Source: Stenocarpella maydis (lineage: Eukaryota > Ascomycota > Sordariomycetes > Diaporthales > Diaporthaceae). Taken from it: a stretch of 64,000 bases of DNA. Below, one piece after another: positions 36,901 to 49,200 of this stretch. The notes beneath the pieces are model-generated. The model saw only the letters and a program-made list of their open reading frames with translations, was not told the DNA's origin and did not search any database. The position numbers were made by a program, and so were the translations under genes. The stretch's first letter is position 1; each line of letters begins with the position of its first letter. The stretch spans positions 186,001 through 250,000 of the forward strand of contig NQMI01000014.1 of NCBI GenBank assembly GCA_002270565.1. The letters run 5' to 3'.

Positions 36901-38142
36901 CGAAGACGCGATGCCAAAGCAGAAATTGACAGGAAACGGGCAGCAATGCGGGAGGAAGAGCGGCGCCAGGAGCAAGAGCGTCGAGAGAGGGAGCGACAGC
37001 AAGCAGCGAAGGAGGAAGAGGCCAAGAAGAAAGCGCAGCGGCAGGCGGCAATCGAGAAAGCGAAGCAAACGAGAGCCCCGCCGCCAGCTGTCCGTTCCCA
37101 GCCGAATGCAGCTCCTGACTACAACAGCGTGCGGGACAAGGCAGGCGTTCCTCGACCACCATCTCGTCTACAGCACTCTGCAGCCCACCGATTACAGGAA
37201 GATGTCAACCGCCCGGTCAATGCAGTCTTGTCGAGTACAAGCATGTCTCTGAAGAGGCCACTCCAACATGATAGCGCAGAAGACGGGGCACCAAGACCGG
37301 CTGCACCCCGAAGCGGGCTGTCGCAACCCAAAGAGGTCAAGCGCATGCGCATGTCAGATGAGTTCGATATCGAGGACGAAGCGGAAATGCAATCGTACGG
37401 GACGAGCTTGAAGGGGCCGCCTGTGCGGCCTTCGACCGGCTTTAAGAAAGTAGGTTGTTGATAAGAATGCGAGCATGTTGCCGTATCGACACAATATACT
37501 GACTCAAAACACCAGGATCTGCCAAACAAGTCACTGTACAGCGGCTACGCCCCTGCAGCTCAGGGCGCCACGCGCGACATCTTCAAGGCATCGGTGGCGC
37601 CCCAACATCAGAACAAGCATGGCCATCCTCTTGACATGGCACAAGTCTCTAAAGGACCCATACCATTTGCGGCGAACCATCACGCTGCTGGACCATCCCA
37701 CAAGACTCCAGCCAGGCCAAAGAGCGTCGTGGTCACGAAGTCAGCCGCTAAACCCAGATCATCACCACGCTTCCAGAACGGCGACAACATTGAGCTTCCA
37801 GAGATTCAAACGGACGACGATGACGATGACGACGATGACGAGGAAGGGGCCAAGGCGCTTGGAGTCGCCTCGTGGGCTGACACGCCTGCTCTTCGGCGCG
37901 AGCTTATGCGGCAAGAGACTGTCGATCCTCTGCAAGTGTTTGGACCCCCGGCGCCGCTCAACATGGAGGAGGTGTTCAGCAAGAGCAAAGACAGGTGGCA
38001 CAAATTCCGAGCGAGGACAAGCAGCGCCAACTGGAGTGGGGCGGACCGGCTGACGGAGGACGAGATCCGGAAGGATCTCGCTGCACGAGACCGAATGAGA
38101 CGCGAGGGAGGGTGGACCTATGAACTGAGTAAGGATATGTGA
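33923..38142 (+). CDS. Inner centromere protein INCENP/Sli15 homologue
   Basis: Four exons (33923-34101, 34152-34242, 34300-37449, 37516-38142) encode about 1348 residues. The C terminus carries an IN-box, SWADTPALRRELMRQ then DPLQVFGPPAPLNMEEVF (about residues 1259-1294), which in INCENP/Sli15 binds and activates Aurora B/Ipl1 kinase in the chromosomal passenger complex. The N terminus has the conserved FKTPGKLRGKTPRTVRK followed across a junction by PLSDIF, corresponding to the region that binds survivin/borealin partners. Two highly charged helical stretches (about 720-790 and 945-1020, rich in KERE and RRQEQERRERE) are the single-alpha-helix/coiled-coil region. Many S/T-P sites suggest Cdk control. 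The acceptor of the second intron (AAAG at 34299) is weak but gives the only family-consistent frame. Confidence 0.88.
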
Positions 38143-38372
38143 GACCTTTCGGCGGCCATCGGCCTCGATACGGATTATGGGTCTTGTTGGACACGCGTCA
38201 GGGAATAGACGACGTCTAGTTATAGCATTGCTTCGGAGTTAGGCTGATATTGACACTGATATGTTCTGGGCCACGACGACAACGGGTTTCCAGTGGTATG
38301 AAAGCCATTTGGCATGCCACGATCGTTTTCGTGGGTATATTTAGCTTCACAAGCAAGGAGTCTATGACAATG

Positions 38373-38840
38373 TCAGCATGTTTTTTCCTCCCTGCAATTA
38401 GGCTTTCTGAAGGCTCCGTGGAGACTGTGGCAGATCAAAGCCTTCTTAGGATTTTTGGTACAGCCTTTTTGTACAGCAGGAGCATACCGTACCATTGCCA
38501 GCCTGATACGCATGCAGACAGCCTCAGATAGTGGCTTCCCGGATTCAAAATCAAGCCGGAGTGCATGCCTGGCTATGATATCATGGGACATGTGTTGGTG
38601 GCGAGACGCACTATTTTGCCAAGAAGGTCTAGTTTCTCTTTCCATCAGATCAGCGAAGACAGACAAGGTGGCCCTTCGACGATCAACAGGAGTCTTGATG
38701 ATATCCCTTGGAGCTGAGCCTCTGGCGTGACGCTTCTCTTCCTCAATAGCAGCCTTCATCCCCAACATTTCATCTTTAATGCACGTACGCGGTCGACCAT
38801 GGTACGTCCGGGCACGCTGAGGTGACTGATAGCCTTTCAT
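38373..38840 (-). CDS. Doubtful hypothetical ORF, 155 codons
   Basis: The reading frame starts MKGYQSPQRARTYHGRPRTC, is basic and mixed in composition, and includes APRDIIKTPVDRRRATLSVF. It lacks low-complexity bias, so it could be a real orphan gene or the remnant of one. No domain is recognised and no splice extension was found. The opposite strand is also partly open, so chance is a real alternative. Confidence 0.22.
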   Translation of the reverse strand: MKGYQSPQRARTYHGRPRTCIKDEMLGMKAAIEEEKRHARGSAPRDIIKTPVDRRRATLSVFADLMERETRPSWQNSASRHQHMSHDIIARHALRLDFESGKPLSEAVCMRIRLAMVRYAPAVQKGCTKNPKKALICHSLHGAFRKPNCREEKTC

Positions 38841-41800
38841 CCCGGCCTTTAGGAAGCCTTCGCGGCGACTCTGGTAGGAAGGCTAGTGGACAAGAATATG
38901 ATGCGGGGGAGGGGAAGGGTTATATGCCAGAGGAATCTGGTACTGTCGTCTGCCACCGAGCCTCTGGGAGAAGGTAACGATAATCATCCCAAGAGATTCC
39001 CAGGCCTTTATTTTCAGTAAAGTATAGTTGCATCTAACACTGTTCTTTTCGGACGCAGCAGGAATCAGGTGGGAAATTGTCTTGACCTGACACGAGACCG
39101 ATTGAGGAGCACGATACCAAAGAATGGTGAGCAGTCCTTCGCTTGTCAATATGATAGACACGTAGCCAAGTCTTGCGTGCTGATTATTGCCGGATGAGCG
39201 GCAATGGAGGAGGAATCACCAATGCCATACCTGAACGTAAAGCTGCGCAAACAGGTGAAAATTCCAAACGTTGACACCAACTAGAAATCTAGCCAAGGAC
39301 TAGAGCACTTCGGCTGAGACTCTAGGGCTTGGAGTCTAAGCATCAGGAGGGCCGCCGAGGGCGGTAGCAATGGTGAAGATGGCTGCATCCAGCCGCGAGT
39401 GAGGACCTAAGTCCCATGAATTTCGATAGTAGGCAGGTACTCACGCCGGATGTAATGTTCCCAAGAGGCAACAAGGCCACAAGCAGCTGCTAACCCGACC
39501 AGGAAATGCTGTCGCCAATAGTTGACCGAGAGCCCTTGTATATAAAGACCTGCACAATTCACGTATGTACGGGCGGGGCGTTCTTGGACCATGGGAGACG
39601 GAAGGGTGCCAAGTCTCTTTCTTAAAGAAAACCTGGCATGGCCTGTAAGAAAATAAATTAAAAGACCTTCAATCTTTAGTTATGGGTTATTTTTCAAGAA
39701 AAAGGAGGGAATTCCTCCCCTTTGGAATAGCTTCAATATATGCCGTATCTGCTCTGAGTTCTTGGAGAGTCACTCACGCCTTATTCAAGGTGGATCTGTT
39801 GACGTCTTAAAAGTTACCATATCTGGTCACAGCATCTGCGAGTCGTCCACAAGTGGTCATCTAATATCTAGTTTTAATTTTCCCTCCAAAGTCACCTAAT
39901 TCGTGATTATGAGCCTACCAGCGACTGGTCGATAAGGAAGTCCCAATCAACACCTGATCGTTTTCATTTCACGGAGCCGTCAAACCGCCTAGGTATGGAG
40001 AAAGTAACCAGGATTCATATTCCCCGGAGCGTGTGACCTCGTCTAATTACTCAATGTTTTATTTTCCTCTGCTATTGCTGGGCGATGTGCTCAAAAAATG
40101 ACCAAGTCGTCAACCAACTGATTGTGTTTCAGCCAGCATGTGGGCGAGGACGTCTTGTGAAGGATAGTAAAGATGCCTATGGCTGTCTCCGAGGAACCTG
40201 TAGCAATATCGTTGTTAGACCTTCTCATCCTGCTACTAATTGGGAACACAGCCAGCAAAATACCCCCAAAGATGACCCCCCCCCCAAAAAAAAAGATTTG
40301 TGCTGGATTAGCGGGGAGCAAATCAGCATGCTCGGAGAGGGTTTCCGTGACTCTTGCATTATTATAATCGATGAGTACGATATGTGGCAGTTGCCAAGCC
40401 ACACACCTTTTCTTGCAGCACATGCGTATTCGGAACAAGTAAGGCATTTCTTGACGCGAAATCGCCCTGTTCAAGGCCTATGTTGAGCTGCCTAACGTAT
40501 CCTCCACAGTGCAAGCAAGCACTTCGAGACGGTACTCGTCAGGATAATGGAATGCATCTGTGCCCATGAGTACTCTTGTCTGGGTCTTGGGGAGCACCCG
40601 TTGGCCGCGGTAATAAATTTTTTTGGAGGAGAACCCCCGTCCGTAACGAGGCTTGCGCCTCAGTAAACGGCAGATTGCTTACATCAACTGAGAAATCATT
40701 GAGCAGATCGTTATTGTCCTTGACTGGCTGAGTCGGCATGTTGACGTGGATTGAAAAAGTGTTGAGACGAGATGAACTGACCAGGCACGAACAAGACGCT
40801 TGAGTACCACAAAGAGATGATGCTATCAGTTGATGGGCAGCTGATAGCTTTTCGCTGTGAGGAAAAGTTGATTTGTATCCGACATGTTCTTAGCCTATCA
40901 TTTGTTTGTGGTTAGCTATCATAACCGGCAGTATCCACATTTCAGCCGCTCGAGCGTGTGCGGCTCGACCCCAAGCCACAAAGCTCTGCTGAATGTTGTG
41001 GATAAACTTAAACTCGAAGACACTGATCGCAGTGGTGTGGGTGGTCCAGTTCTGGGCACATGAAGGCTCCAATTGGGTATAAATTCAAATCAAATCCCGG
41101 AGGAGATGGAATGCAAAGCTGCCCAAATTTTTGGCTTATATAAGTTAGTAGCAGCTACCTGGGTAGCGTGCAAGGGGCCTTGTCGGGATAGGCCTGGTCT
41201 GCCTTGCTACGTCATTTCGGCCTGTTCACCTGGACAGCCAGTCAACAATACTCCGTCCCAGCTCTCAAGGAGCGCGGACCGCACGCTTGTTTGTGACTTG
41301 ACTTTGCTGAGCCCCCTTTGGGGCGCTGGCTTGCCCGGGTCGAAATCACAGGCAAAGCCCCTCTGTCACGAATGGTGTGTGCACTCGTGTGGTGCATGGA
41401 CTGACTGATGGAGTTACACTCTCACTTTTACCAACCACCAGTCTTTAGTCTTTTTCCCGCCCGTATTACCGCCCTTCACCTGTTTTTTTTTGTTTTTGCT
41501 TCTTTTTTTCTTCCGAGGCAGCGCACAGCAGCACAACAAATCACTCAATCAGGCCTGCAAGGTTTCTGGCCGGCCACACGGTGAAACAGCGCAGCTGCCT
41601 CCCTCTTATTATTTGCCTCGCACTGCCCGCCCGCCCTTCTCGGGGCCAAGCTCTCTGACGACGACTCTTGCACAGTTATTATCGCCGTTTCTTCCCCTGC
41701 TCTACTCGTCCAGCCTGACCACCTACCTACTTAGGTACCTACTTGGACCCCAACCACGAGCACATCGTCATTGCAGGGTGCACACTTGTAGGACACTGCC

Positions 41801-42202
41801 CCACGCACCTGGACCTGGTGCCTGCAAGTTTGGTACAGTCATCCCCCGGCCAGCGCGCGACATCCACGTCAAACGGCTTCACACCAACACCCACACCCTT
41901 CGCTTCGCCCCCTGCAACGGCAGGAAAAGAAGAACAAGAAGCAGCCCGTGTCTTTTCACGCGACGCCTCTTGGGTCCCAGCTTTGACCTTCACTCCCAGC
42001 TCTGGTCCCATCTCTCACCCTGCTCTTTCTCTGTTTACTTGCCAGCGCACATCAAACCAACCCCCCACGACAGCCCACGCCCGTTCCAGCCGGTGCAGAT
42101 CACAACCCAGCACAACAGGGAAACGACTCACAGACTTGGCCATATTTTGCCAAGCAGAGGCTGCTGACAGCCCTGTCACGCCCGCGTGGTACACCCTGCC
42201 CA

Positions 42203-42277
42203 ATGAAGCTGCATCCGAACGAGCTTGACAACCCCCCGAGAGCAACAAACACACAGCCCTTCTGCCACCTTCTCTAG
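42203..42277 (+). other. Upstream ORF (24 codons) in the J-protein leader
   Basis: ATG at 42203 opens a frame reading MKLHPNELDNPPRATNTQPF then CHLL and a TAG at 42275-42277. It ends 31 bases before the main ATG at 42309 and lies within the likely 5' leader. It could lower translation of the main ORF. That it is transcribed is inferred only from proximity. Confidence 0.4.
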
Positions 42278-42308
42278 CTGGCCAGGACCCTCGTGGCTGC
42301 CTGCCACC

Positions 42309-45087
42309 ATGGTCAAGATAGACGTCAACCAGGACTACTATGCAGACCTGGAGCTGCCCCAGTCAGTCGACACCGAGACGGTCAAGAAGCAGTACAGAAA
42401 GCTTGGTACGTTTGCCCGGACCCCTCGCAACACCTCCTGCTGCGTCTCACATCTGACCGCGACACATGTTGTTGTGTTCTGTAGCCCTCAAATACCACCC
42501 CGACCGCAACCCCGGCAGCGAGGTCGAGGCCGGCAAGAGATTCACCAGGATTCAGGCCGCCTATGAGGTCCTCACGAACCCCGAGCAGAAACAACGATAT
42601 GACAACTCGCGCCGCTCTCGCTTCCCCAGCGCCTCGGGCGTCAAGGGCAACCCCTGGCAAGATGTCTCCAAGAACTATCCTCCTCCCCCGCGCCCCCCGG
42701 GCTTCCCCCCCCAGCGCCCGCCCCCCCCGAAACGGCCCAGCAGCACGACAACCAGCGCCGACAGGTACGCCCAGTTCGCCAAGGACGTGCCGCCTACCTC
42801 CCCTCGATCCAGCCGGAAGCCAGCAGACGCGACATGGAAGGCGTGGGAAGAGATGAGGCCGAACACCAAGGCCAAGGCTACTGCCGGCCAGCCATCTGCC
42901 TCAGGGCCCTCGGTAAGGTCCTCGAGCGCACCCAAGCCCCCCGGGCCACCGCCTCCGGTGCCCCCACGGTCGCCTCAGAAACAGCCAAAAGGGTCTTTTG
43001 GACATCGTGTGAGCCGCGGCTATACGCCTCAGTCACCTAGTGGGGACGAGCCTTCTGTCGCCGGCAACAACTACTTCACCACCAGGACACATACAAATCT
43101 GTTCAGCGAGACATCTTCGGCCGCCCGGGCCCGGCGGCGCGAGCCCTCGAACCCTACACCTACCTCGGAGTTTCGCGATAGCAGCTTCATGGACACCAGG
43201 CAGAGGACGCCATACATGTCTCACGGCGGCGAGAAGCTCGATCCATTTCAGGGTGTCGCCGGTATTAACCGTTCCCGCAGCACGCGAGAGACAAACTCTA
43301 CCTCTTACCGGCACACCGATGACGAGGATTCTCCAACGTTGAGCGCGCGTCAGCGCCGCGCGAGTGTTCCTGAGAACCTAGACAATGACCCCAAGGGGAA
43401 GCGGAGGGAGAACACCAACGTCAACGGTACCGCCGAACCAAGTTCTGGCTCTGATGGCTTCAGCCAACGCAACGGGGAGCAATCCCGTACCCAACAGGAG
43501 GGTGCGGACGGCAAGGAGGGGTCCAAATTGTATGCCAACCAGCCCTATGTTCGTCCTCAGTTTGCAGACAGGGAAATTCCTCCAAAGACCCAGCAAGCGA
43601 ACAGTCGTGCGGGCAGCGAGAGAATCTCCAACAAGTCGCTTCACCCCAGTCCAGCGTTTCGCAACCTGCCTACTCGACAGTCTTCGAGTGAAGACCAATT
43701 TACCTCCAGTTCTGGCTTGAACGCCTTTGAGCTCAAGGTCCGGGACGTCCTTAGTCGGCTTTCGGCAGTGAAGTACCCGCTGATTGGGCCGGGTGTGCAG
43801 TCAAGTGTGGACCGAGACGCGCAGCATTCTCAGGCTTTTCGACAGCAGAGCATGGCTGACAGTGTAAACCCCAGCAGCTTTGGCGTGAAATTCAACGATG
43901 AGCCCTTGACTGACCGCCGCCGGTTTTCCAGGAACAGCGCCGACAACATCAACACTAGGTTTGTTGCTGACGAGAGCGATGCTAGTCACTGGCAATTCAA
44001 CGCCGGGTCGCCAGTCGACGAGGCGGGGCGACCGGCTATGCCACGGTCCAAGTCCGGGAGCCGAGTCGGCCGCACATCGTCCTTTCGTGCTCAGTCCTTC
44101 CACATTCCCTCTGCTGAAGCTCCTAATGAGGGCAACCCCGCCGCCCAGAATAACTCATTCAACCCCGAAGAGTGGTCTGAAAAGATTGGGCCGCAGATCT
44201 TTCAGACATCGGCCACGCAGAAGGCGAACACTATCCGCCCGATCCGCAACCCGAGCAAAAAGTCTAAGCCTGTCCGTATGACGGCGGGCACGGCGGGCAT
44301 GGTCGAGTCGGATGAGAGCGGCAGTGGACAGGACGACAATCTCAAGAAGCCGACCACGCCAGGGAACACCAACGGCATCAGCGACACCGCCAGTCCAAAT
44401 GCCATGGACATCGATCCTCCCATGGACTATCTAAGTGCGAAGGGTGTTCGCAACATCCCTGTTGAGCCATCGCGCCCAGAGTGGAGGGCCGGGGATGTCA
44501 AGGGAATGACGCCTGGTCTTACACCCGGAGCTGTCCCTCAGACATTGGGATCAGAAGACACTGAAGAGTTCCGAGCCAGCCTCGCTGACCTCAAGAACGT
44601 AGAGCCGTTCGCGCAACGTCCTGCAGGCCTGGACTCATTCGGAGACCTGAAATCAACCCTTCCGTTCCAGAGTGGCGCGTCAGGCCAGGCTCCCGTTGCA
44701 CAGCCTCAGTCAAATGCTAAACCGACCAACCTCAATCTACCAGTGGCACCGAAGCCTCCCAACGCACCAACTGCGCTTGCCGTGCCCGGCCTAAAGCCTT
44801 CGGCGTCTGCATGGGAGAAGTATGCTGCAGAATTCTACAAATACTTGACCGACTGGTACAGATTCAACACCAAATTCTCCGACCACTTCCATGCAAGAAA
44901 CCTCGAAGTGCAAAAGAAGGTGGCCGATCCAGGATGGGTCAAGTCGAGGGACTCCTCTGGCATCCAAGAGTACCTCGCGTGGGCCGAGCAGGATCGACAG
45001 GTGCGTGCCGCGTGGGCACAGGCTTGCGACAGCCATGAGATGCATGTCAGGGTCTTTATGGCGCACCGGGAGAAGATGTTGAAGTGA
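42309..45087 (+). CDS. J-domain (DnaJ/Hsp40) protein with long disordered region
   Basis: Two exons (42309-42405, 42485-45087) give about 899 residues. The start has an excellent context (GCCACCATGG). The J domain is N-terminal (about 1-62): DYYADLELPQSVDTETVKKQ, then across the junction KLALKYHPDRNPG with the HPD tripeptide near residues 37-39 that stimulates Hsp70 ATPase. Unlike type I/II DnaJ proteins there is no G/F or zinc-finger region. Instead a proline-rich segment and some 700 residues of Ser/Arg/Pro-rich disordered sequence follow. A conserved-looking helical, Trp-rich block closes the protein (WEKYAAEFYKYLTDWYRF and on, about 810-898). The intron splits the J domain. It is presumably a type III J-protein with a specialised client or site; the role is not known to me. 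Confidence 0.88.
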
Positions 45088-46246
45088 GCGCTCACCCAAC
45101 AAGGCTAGGAAACGACTTCTTGTTTGTTCCTGGTAGAAGCCCTCTAGAGAAGAGTGGCACCGGAGGCTTGATTTCTGCGGAATGTTTCCGCAACGGCCTG
45201 TTTTGTAACCCCGGGCATGGAAGGGGATCCAACCAGGTCGGCGCATTTAGTTGGGAACCCTCGCGCTCAGGCCATTTCATTCTTCCGAAACGCATGCTTT
45301 ACGAACACTCGGTCACGGCCTCACAGCCGAAGTTCTCTCAGTGATTATGGCTCGTGTTTCCAAGCTATTGCGATCTCTGGACTTGGAATACAGCGAGGTA
45401 TAAAGCGTGCGGCGGATTGAACTGGCCGGTGTCTTTTTTTCGTTGGGTTGCGGCTTTCTGCAACATGCGACTACAGACGCTTTGAGATCTGTTATGTCGG
45501 ACTTGTAGTTAGTCGCCTTTGACCAAAGGGCCGGTAGGTTGAGGCGCCCGGAGTCTTGTTTTTTTTCTTTCCCCCTCTTACTTGAATCTTGAGGCCTAAT
45601 TGCGCGGCCAATGGTCAATGAGGGATGGATGGAAAATGCCATGGATAGGCCTAGGAAGGGAAAGGGAACGGAAAGCGGTTGGTTCGGTACAATACCTATG
45701 TTGCATATACATTAGTAATGAATTGGCAAGGGCATTGTTCCAGCGCGTATTCAGTCTGTTCTGGAGAGTCAGCACTTGAGGATGGGGGAATGGCGCGGCC
45801 CTGGCCTGCCGGTTGGTTGATCTTTTGGGGAGTTCATAGAGCAGGTACTGGAATCCCGAATGCTGGTAGCTTCATCTCTCCAAGCGGTGTAGCCTAGATT
45901 ACGTTCAATGATGCCCGGGTGTAATTCGCCCTTGATCACCATCAATTCCACCGAGGATGTCCCCGGCTGCAATCATGCAGGTACCAGGCCGTCCGGCTCC
46001 TGGGAGACTCGGGTACAAGAAGGAGGCACTATGCAAAACTCTTTGGTGAAGGAGCGATATTTCAGGTTGCAAACCTTTCTGTCTTTACCCACCTGACTCG
46101 GTGTGCTATATAGCTGCTTCCTGAACTTGACTTCCGGGAACTCCACCCTAAATCCTTAGACCCAGACAGAGAGGGAGGGAGAGATTACCGTTACACCTTT
46201 AATACAAAGCAGCTGAGCCCGCCGATTCCTCCTTTCTTTCAGCCCA
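45088..46246. other. Convergent intergenic region
   Basis: About 1.2 kb between the ends of the J-protein and NMA111 genes. No gene was seen; it presumably contains the two 3' UTRs. Confidence 0.5.
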
Positions 46247-49200
46247 TTAGATGGCAGCACCTTCGTCAGGCTCTCCCGTGTCATCTGTAACGGAGAGGAC
46301 GCCTTCTTGACCCTCCCCTTCAATCTTCTTGCCCGCCTCGTAGGTGAGTCGGCGCCAGCCGCACTTGCTGGGGGTCCTTGATCCATTCCACAGTCGGGAA
46401 ATAATGTTCGTTTTTCTTCATGGTGATAACCCATGGCACGCTGTCGAAGGTGACAGCTCTGAGTCGGAAGTCTGTTGGTGATTGGTCAGCAATATTTTTT
46501 TTTTTCGGGGGGGGGGGGGTTGGTGGTGGTTGAAGGAGGGGGTTTCAGGGTACGGCGGTTCTGAGAAGAAAACTCACAGGTATTGTCTGGGATGTCCACA
46601 ACAGCCGCAGTGAATGACTCGAGGTCCGGCGTGGGTTTGTTGTTCACATGTGTGATGAAGTTTGTCGGCGCGAGCCCGTACTGGTAGGCAGGTGAGCCCC
46701 GTGTGCGAGCCGAAACGTACACCTCGCTGAAGAGCTTGCTAATCTGCTGGCGCACGGCGTGGTGAGGCCTGTGGAGAACGGCGCCACAGAATGAGACAGC
46801 ACGGTCCGTCTCAACGTCGTCAGCAGCCACTGTGGGCAGCCTAAGTTGGATCTCCTCACAGTCGCGAACAATGACGGCGTCTAGGAAGTTGTTCGAGTAC
46901 ATGACGTCCAGCTCCGAGATGCGCGTTATCAGCTTGCCGTTCAATGTCAGCAGGATGTCGCCCTCAAGCAGCGCCTCGTCCCCCTCCTTGTCTTTCCGCT
47001 CGAATGTCCTCTTGGTCACCATGAACAGCTGGTGGTGGCTTGTGTTGACCCGAGAAACCTGGGCTATCCACTCTTCCGATACGCCCATGAGGCGTGCTTG
47101 CGACATCGCGATGGACCGGAACTCGACCGAGAGCATGCGGAGGTCAGGCACAACACCTTGTGATATCCGCGATACCACTGGGAGCAGTGTTGGTGTGGCA
47201 AGACCGAGATGATACTCTTCGTCTCTGTGGGTTGATGGGTTGCGCTCTCCGAGATATGTGAGCCACAACGCCTGCACAGTGCCATCCGGCGCGACCAAGA
47301 CGCCGCTACCGCATTGCTGGCTCAGGCTCGTATCGACTGTGATGGCGTCCACATTGACAGCCCTGTACCGGGGCGCCCCAGAGTTGGCCGGAATGGCAAC
47401 GGCAAAGATCTCAGTGACGGTCGTGGCAGCATGAACGACTCGGCCGATCCTGTTGTAGCCAATGAAGTACGTCGACGCGCCTTGGGTGATTTCCTCGCCC
47501 GAGAGTTTCGCGCTCTGGACAGGAGCGTCAACCAGCTTAGGGTCGTACTGGATGATGGCGTAATTTTGCAGGGGGTGAAGGAAAACGACCTTCCCTTCGA
47601 CAACGATGGAGTCCGCAATTGTAATGCTGATGTCGCACAAGTCGTAGGGGACGATGGCCCGAGAGATGACAACCAGGCCCTTGCCCGCGTCAACGACCAA
47701 GCCCATTCCCCATTTCCGGTTCTTCGGGAAGCCATCTAGCTTGACTGGCATGGTGCAGTTGACATGCACAAAGCTCTTCACAAGCTCGGCCACGGCCGGG
47801 TGAGAGGTATGCTCGAGCTGGATGAATGATGCCTTGCGTGGCACCGGCGGCACGGGTGGGAGCGGGTCTGCAAGATCAGTGAAATCCCACACACCACTCT
47901 CGTCGTTTCGTACGGCGAGCTTCATCTTGGAGGACCAGTGCCTGTCGATGTATATGATGGTCGTGTTAAGAGTGTGCAGGTCCCTAAGATGCTTGTATGT
48001 CACAACAACCCGTGCCTTGTCTGGTATGCCCTTGGCGACCTCGATAAAAGTCTCCAGGTCTGGTACTTTCTTGTGGTCGAGTGTCTGGAGTATCCAGCCG
48101 TTATCGCTATTGTCAAAACGGAAGGAGCCCGTAGCCTCGCAGATATATACCCCTCGTGCAGCCACACCATACAGCCTGGCCTGCTGGTACGAGAGCGTGT
48201 GGAAGCTGCCGCCGGCGACCGACACGAAGCGATCAGGAGTGATGCCGTGTAGATCACCGACCTCGATCTCGACCTCGACGTCATCCCCGCCTCTCTGAAG
48301 GAGCAGTTTCACGGTTTTGCCGACATTAGAGTCCATAATATCATCGAGCCGAACGAACGATGTTATCAGCTCGTCGTCCACCTTCACGAGAACATCGCCT
48401 TCCTCGACCTTGCCGTGAGAGGGACCCTCGGGAAGGACAATTTCAGCAACCAACATGTTGGTCTCTCGTGGGAACTGCTTCCTCATCTGTGCCTCCCACT
48501 CTGAGGAGAGGCCTAGCCGCCTGCATTCATCGAAGGGCTTCAGAAGAAATTGGCACTGAATATCGCCTCTGGTAATGGGCTTGCCCTCCTGAAGGCACTT
48601 CAGAGCTCTCAGCGGCCGGTCCAGAGGCAAAAAGTAGTCTGTGGACGCGCCGTCCGCTCTTCCGCCGGCTTGCAGAGCAACCGCACAGCCATCAAGATTA
48701 ACAACTGGACTGCCGGAGGAGCCTCCACTGGCAGCAGCACTAGCTTGATAATACGAGGTACTGTGCGATTACTTGTCAGCAAATGGGCAGCCTATAGTGT
48801 CCCTGAGAGGGTCGTTTGGTTTCAGGAGCCGTGCCTCACGAGTGAGGTGGAGACAGTAGTACACGAACTCACTTGAAATCACTATAACCCTCGCCGTACT
48901 CGGGGGCGTTGCGGTCTAAACGACTGATGACACCAGAAAGAATGCTCAGTTTTTCACCAGCATCGTTACCAACGACACGAATCTCGACACCAACTGTTGA
49001 CGCACGCCACATCAGCCATGAGCCGCAAGATATTTACGGTGCCGAAGAAAAAAACCCTACCTTTAGCGAGATCAGGCCGCAGCGGAAGGGCTTTGACAGG
49101 CATATACTTGATGGCCTTGGGGTCGAATTTCAGAATGCCAAAGTCGTGGACCGGGTCCCGGTAGACAGGGTAGGCATCGACCTCCTCATGGTTATCAAAG

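Larger units (their letters stand above)
38143..42308. other. Long intergenic region
   Basis: About 4.2 kb without a confident gene. The minus strand holds one doubtful ORF (38373-38840). The part from 39000 to 41100 is AT-rich. From about 41450 the sequence becomes pyrimidine-rich and probably forms the promoter and leader of the J-protein gene, including a small upstream ORF at 42203. Confidence 0.5.

Noticed and set aside
39300..39350. Hairpin-like sequence considered as a tRNA
   Set aside because: No matching A and B boxes or acceptor stem pairing could be built by eye.
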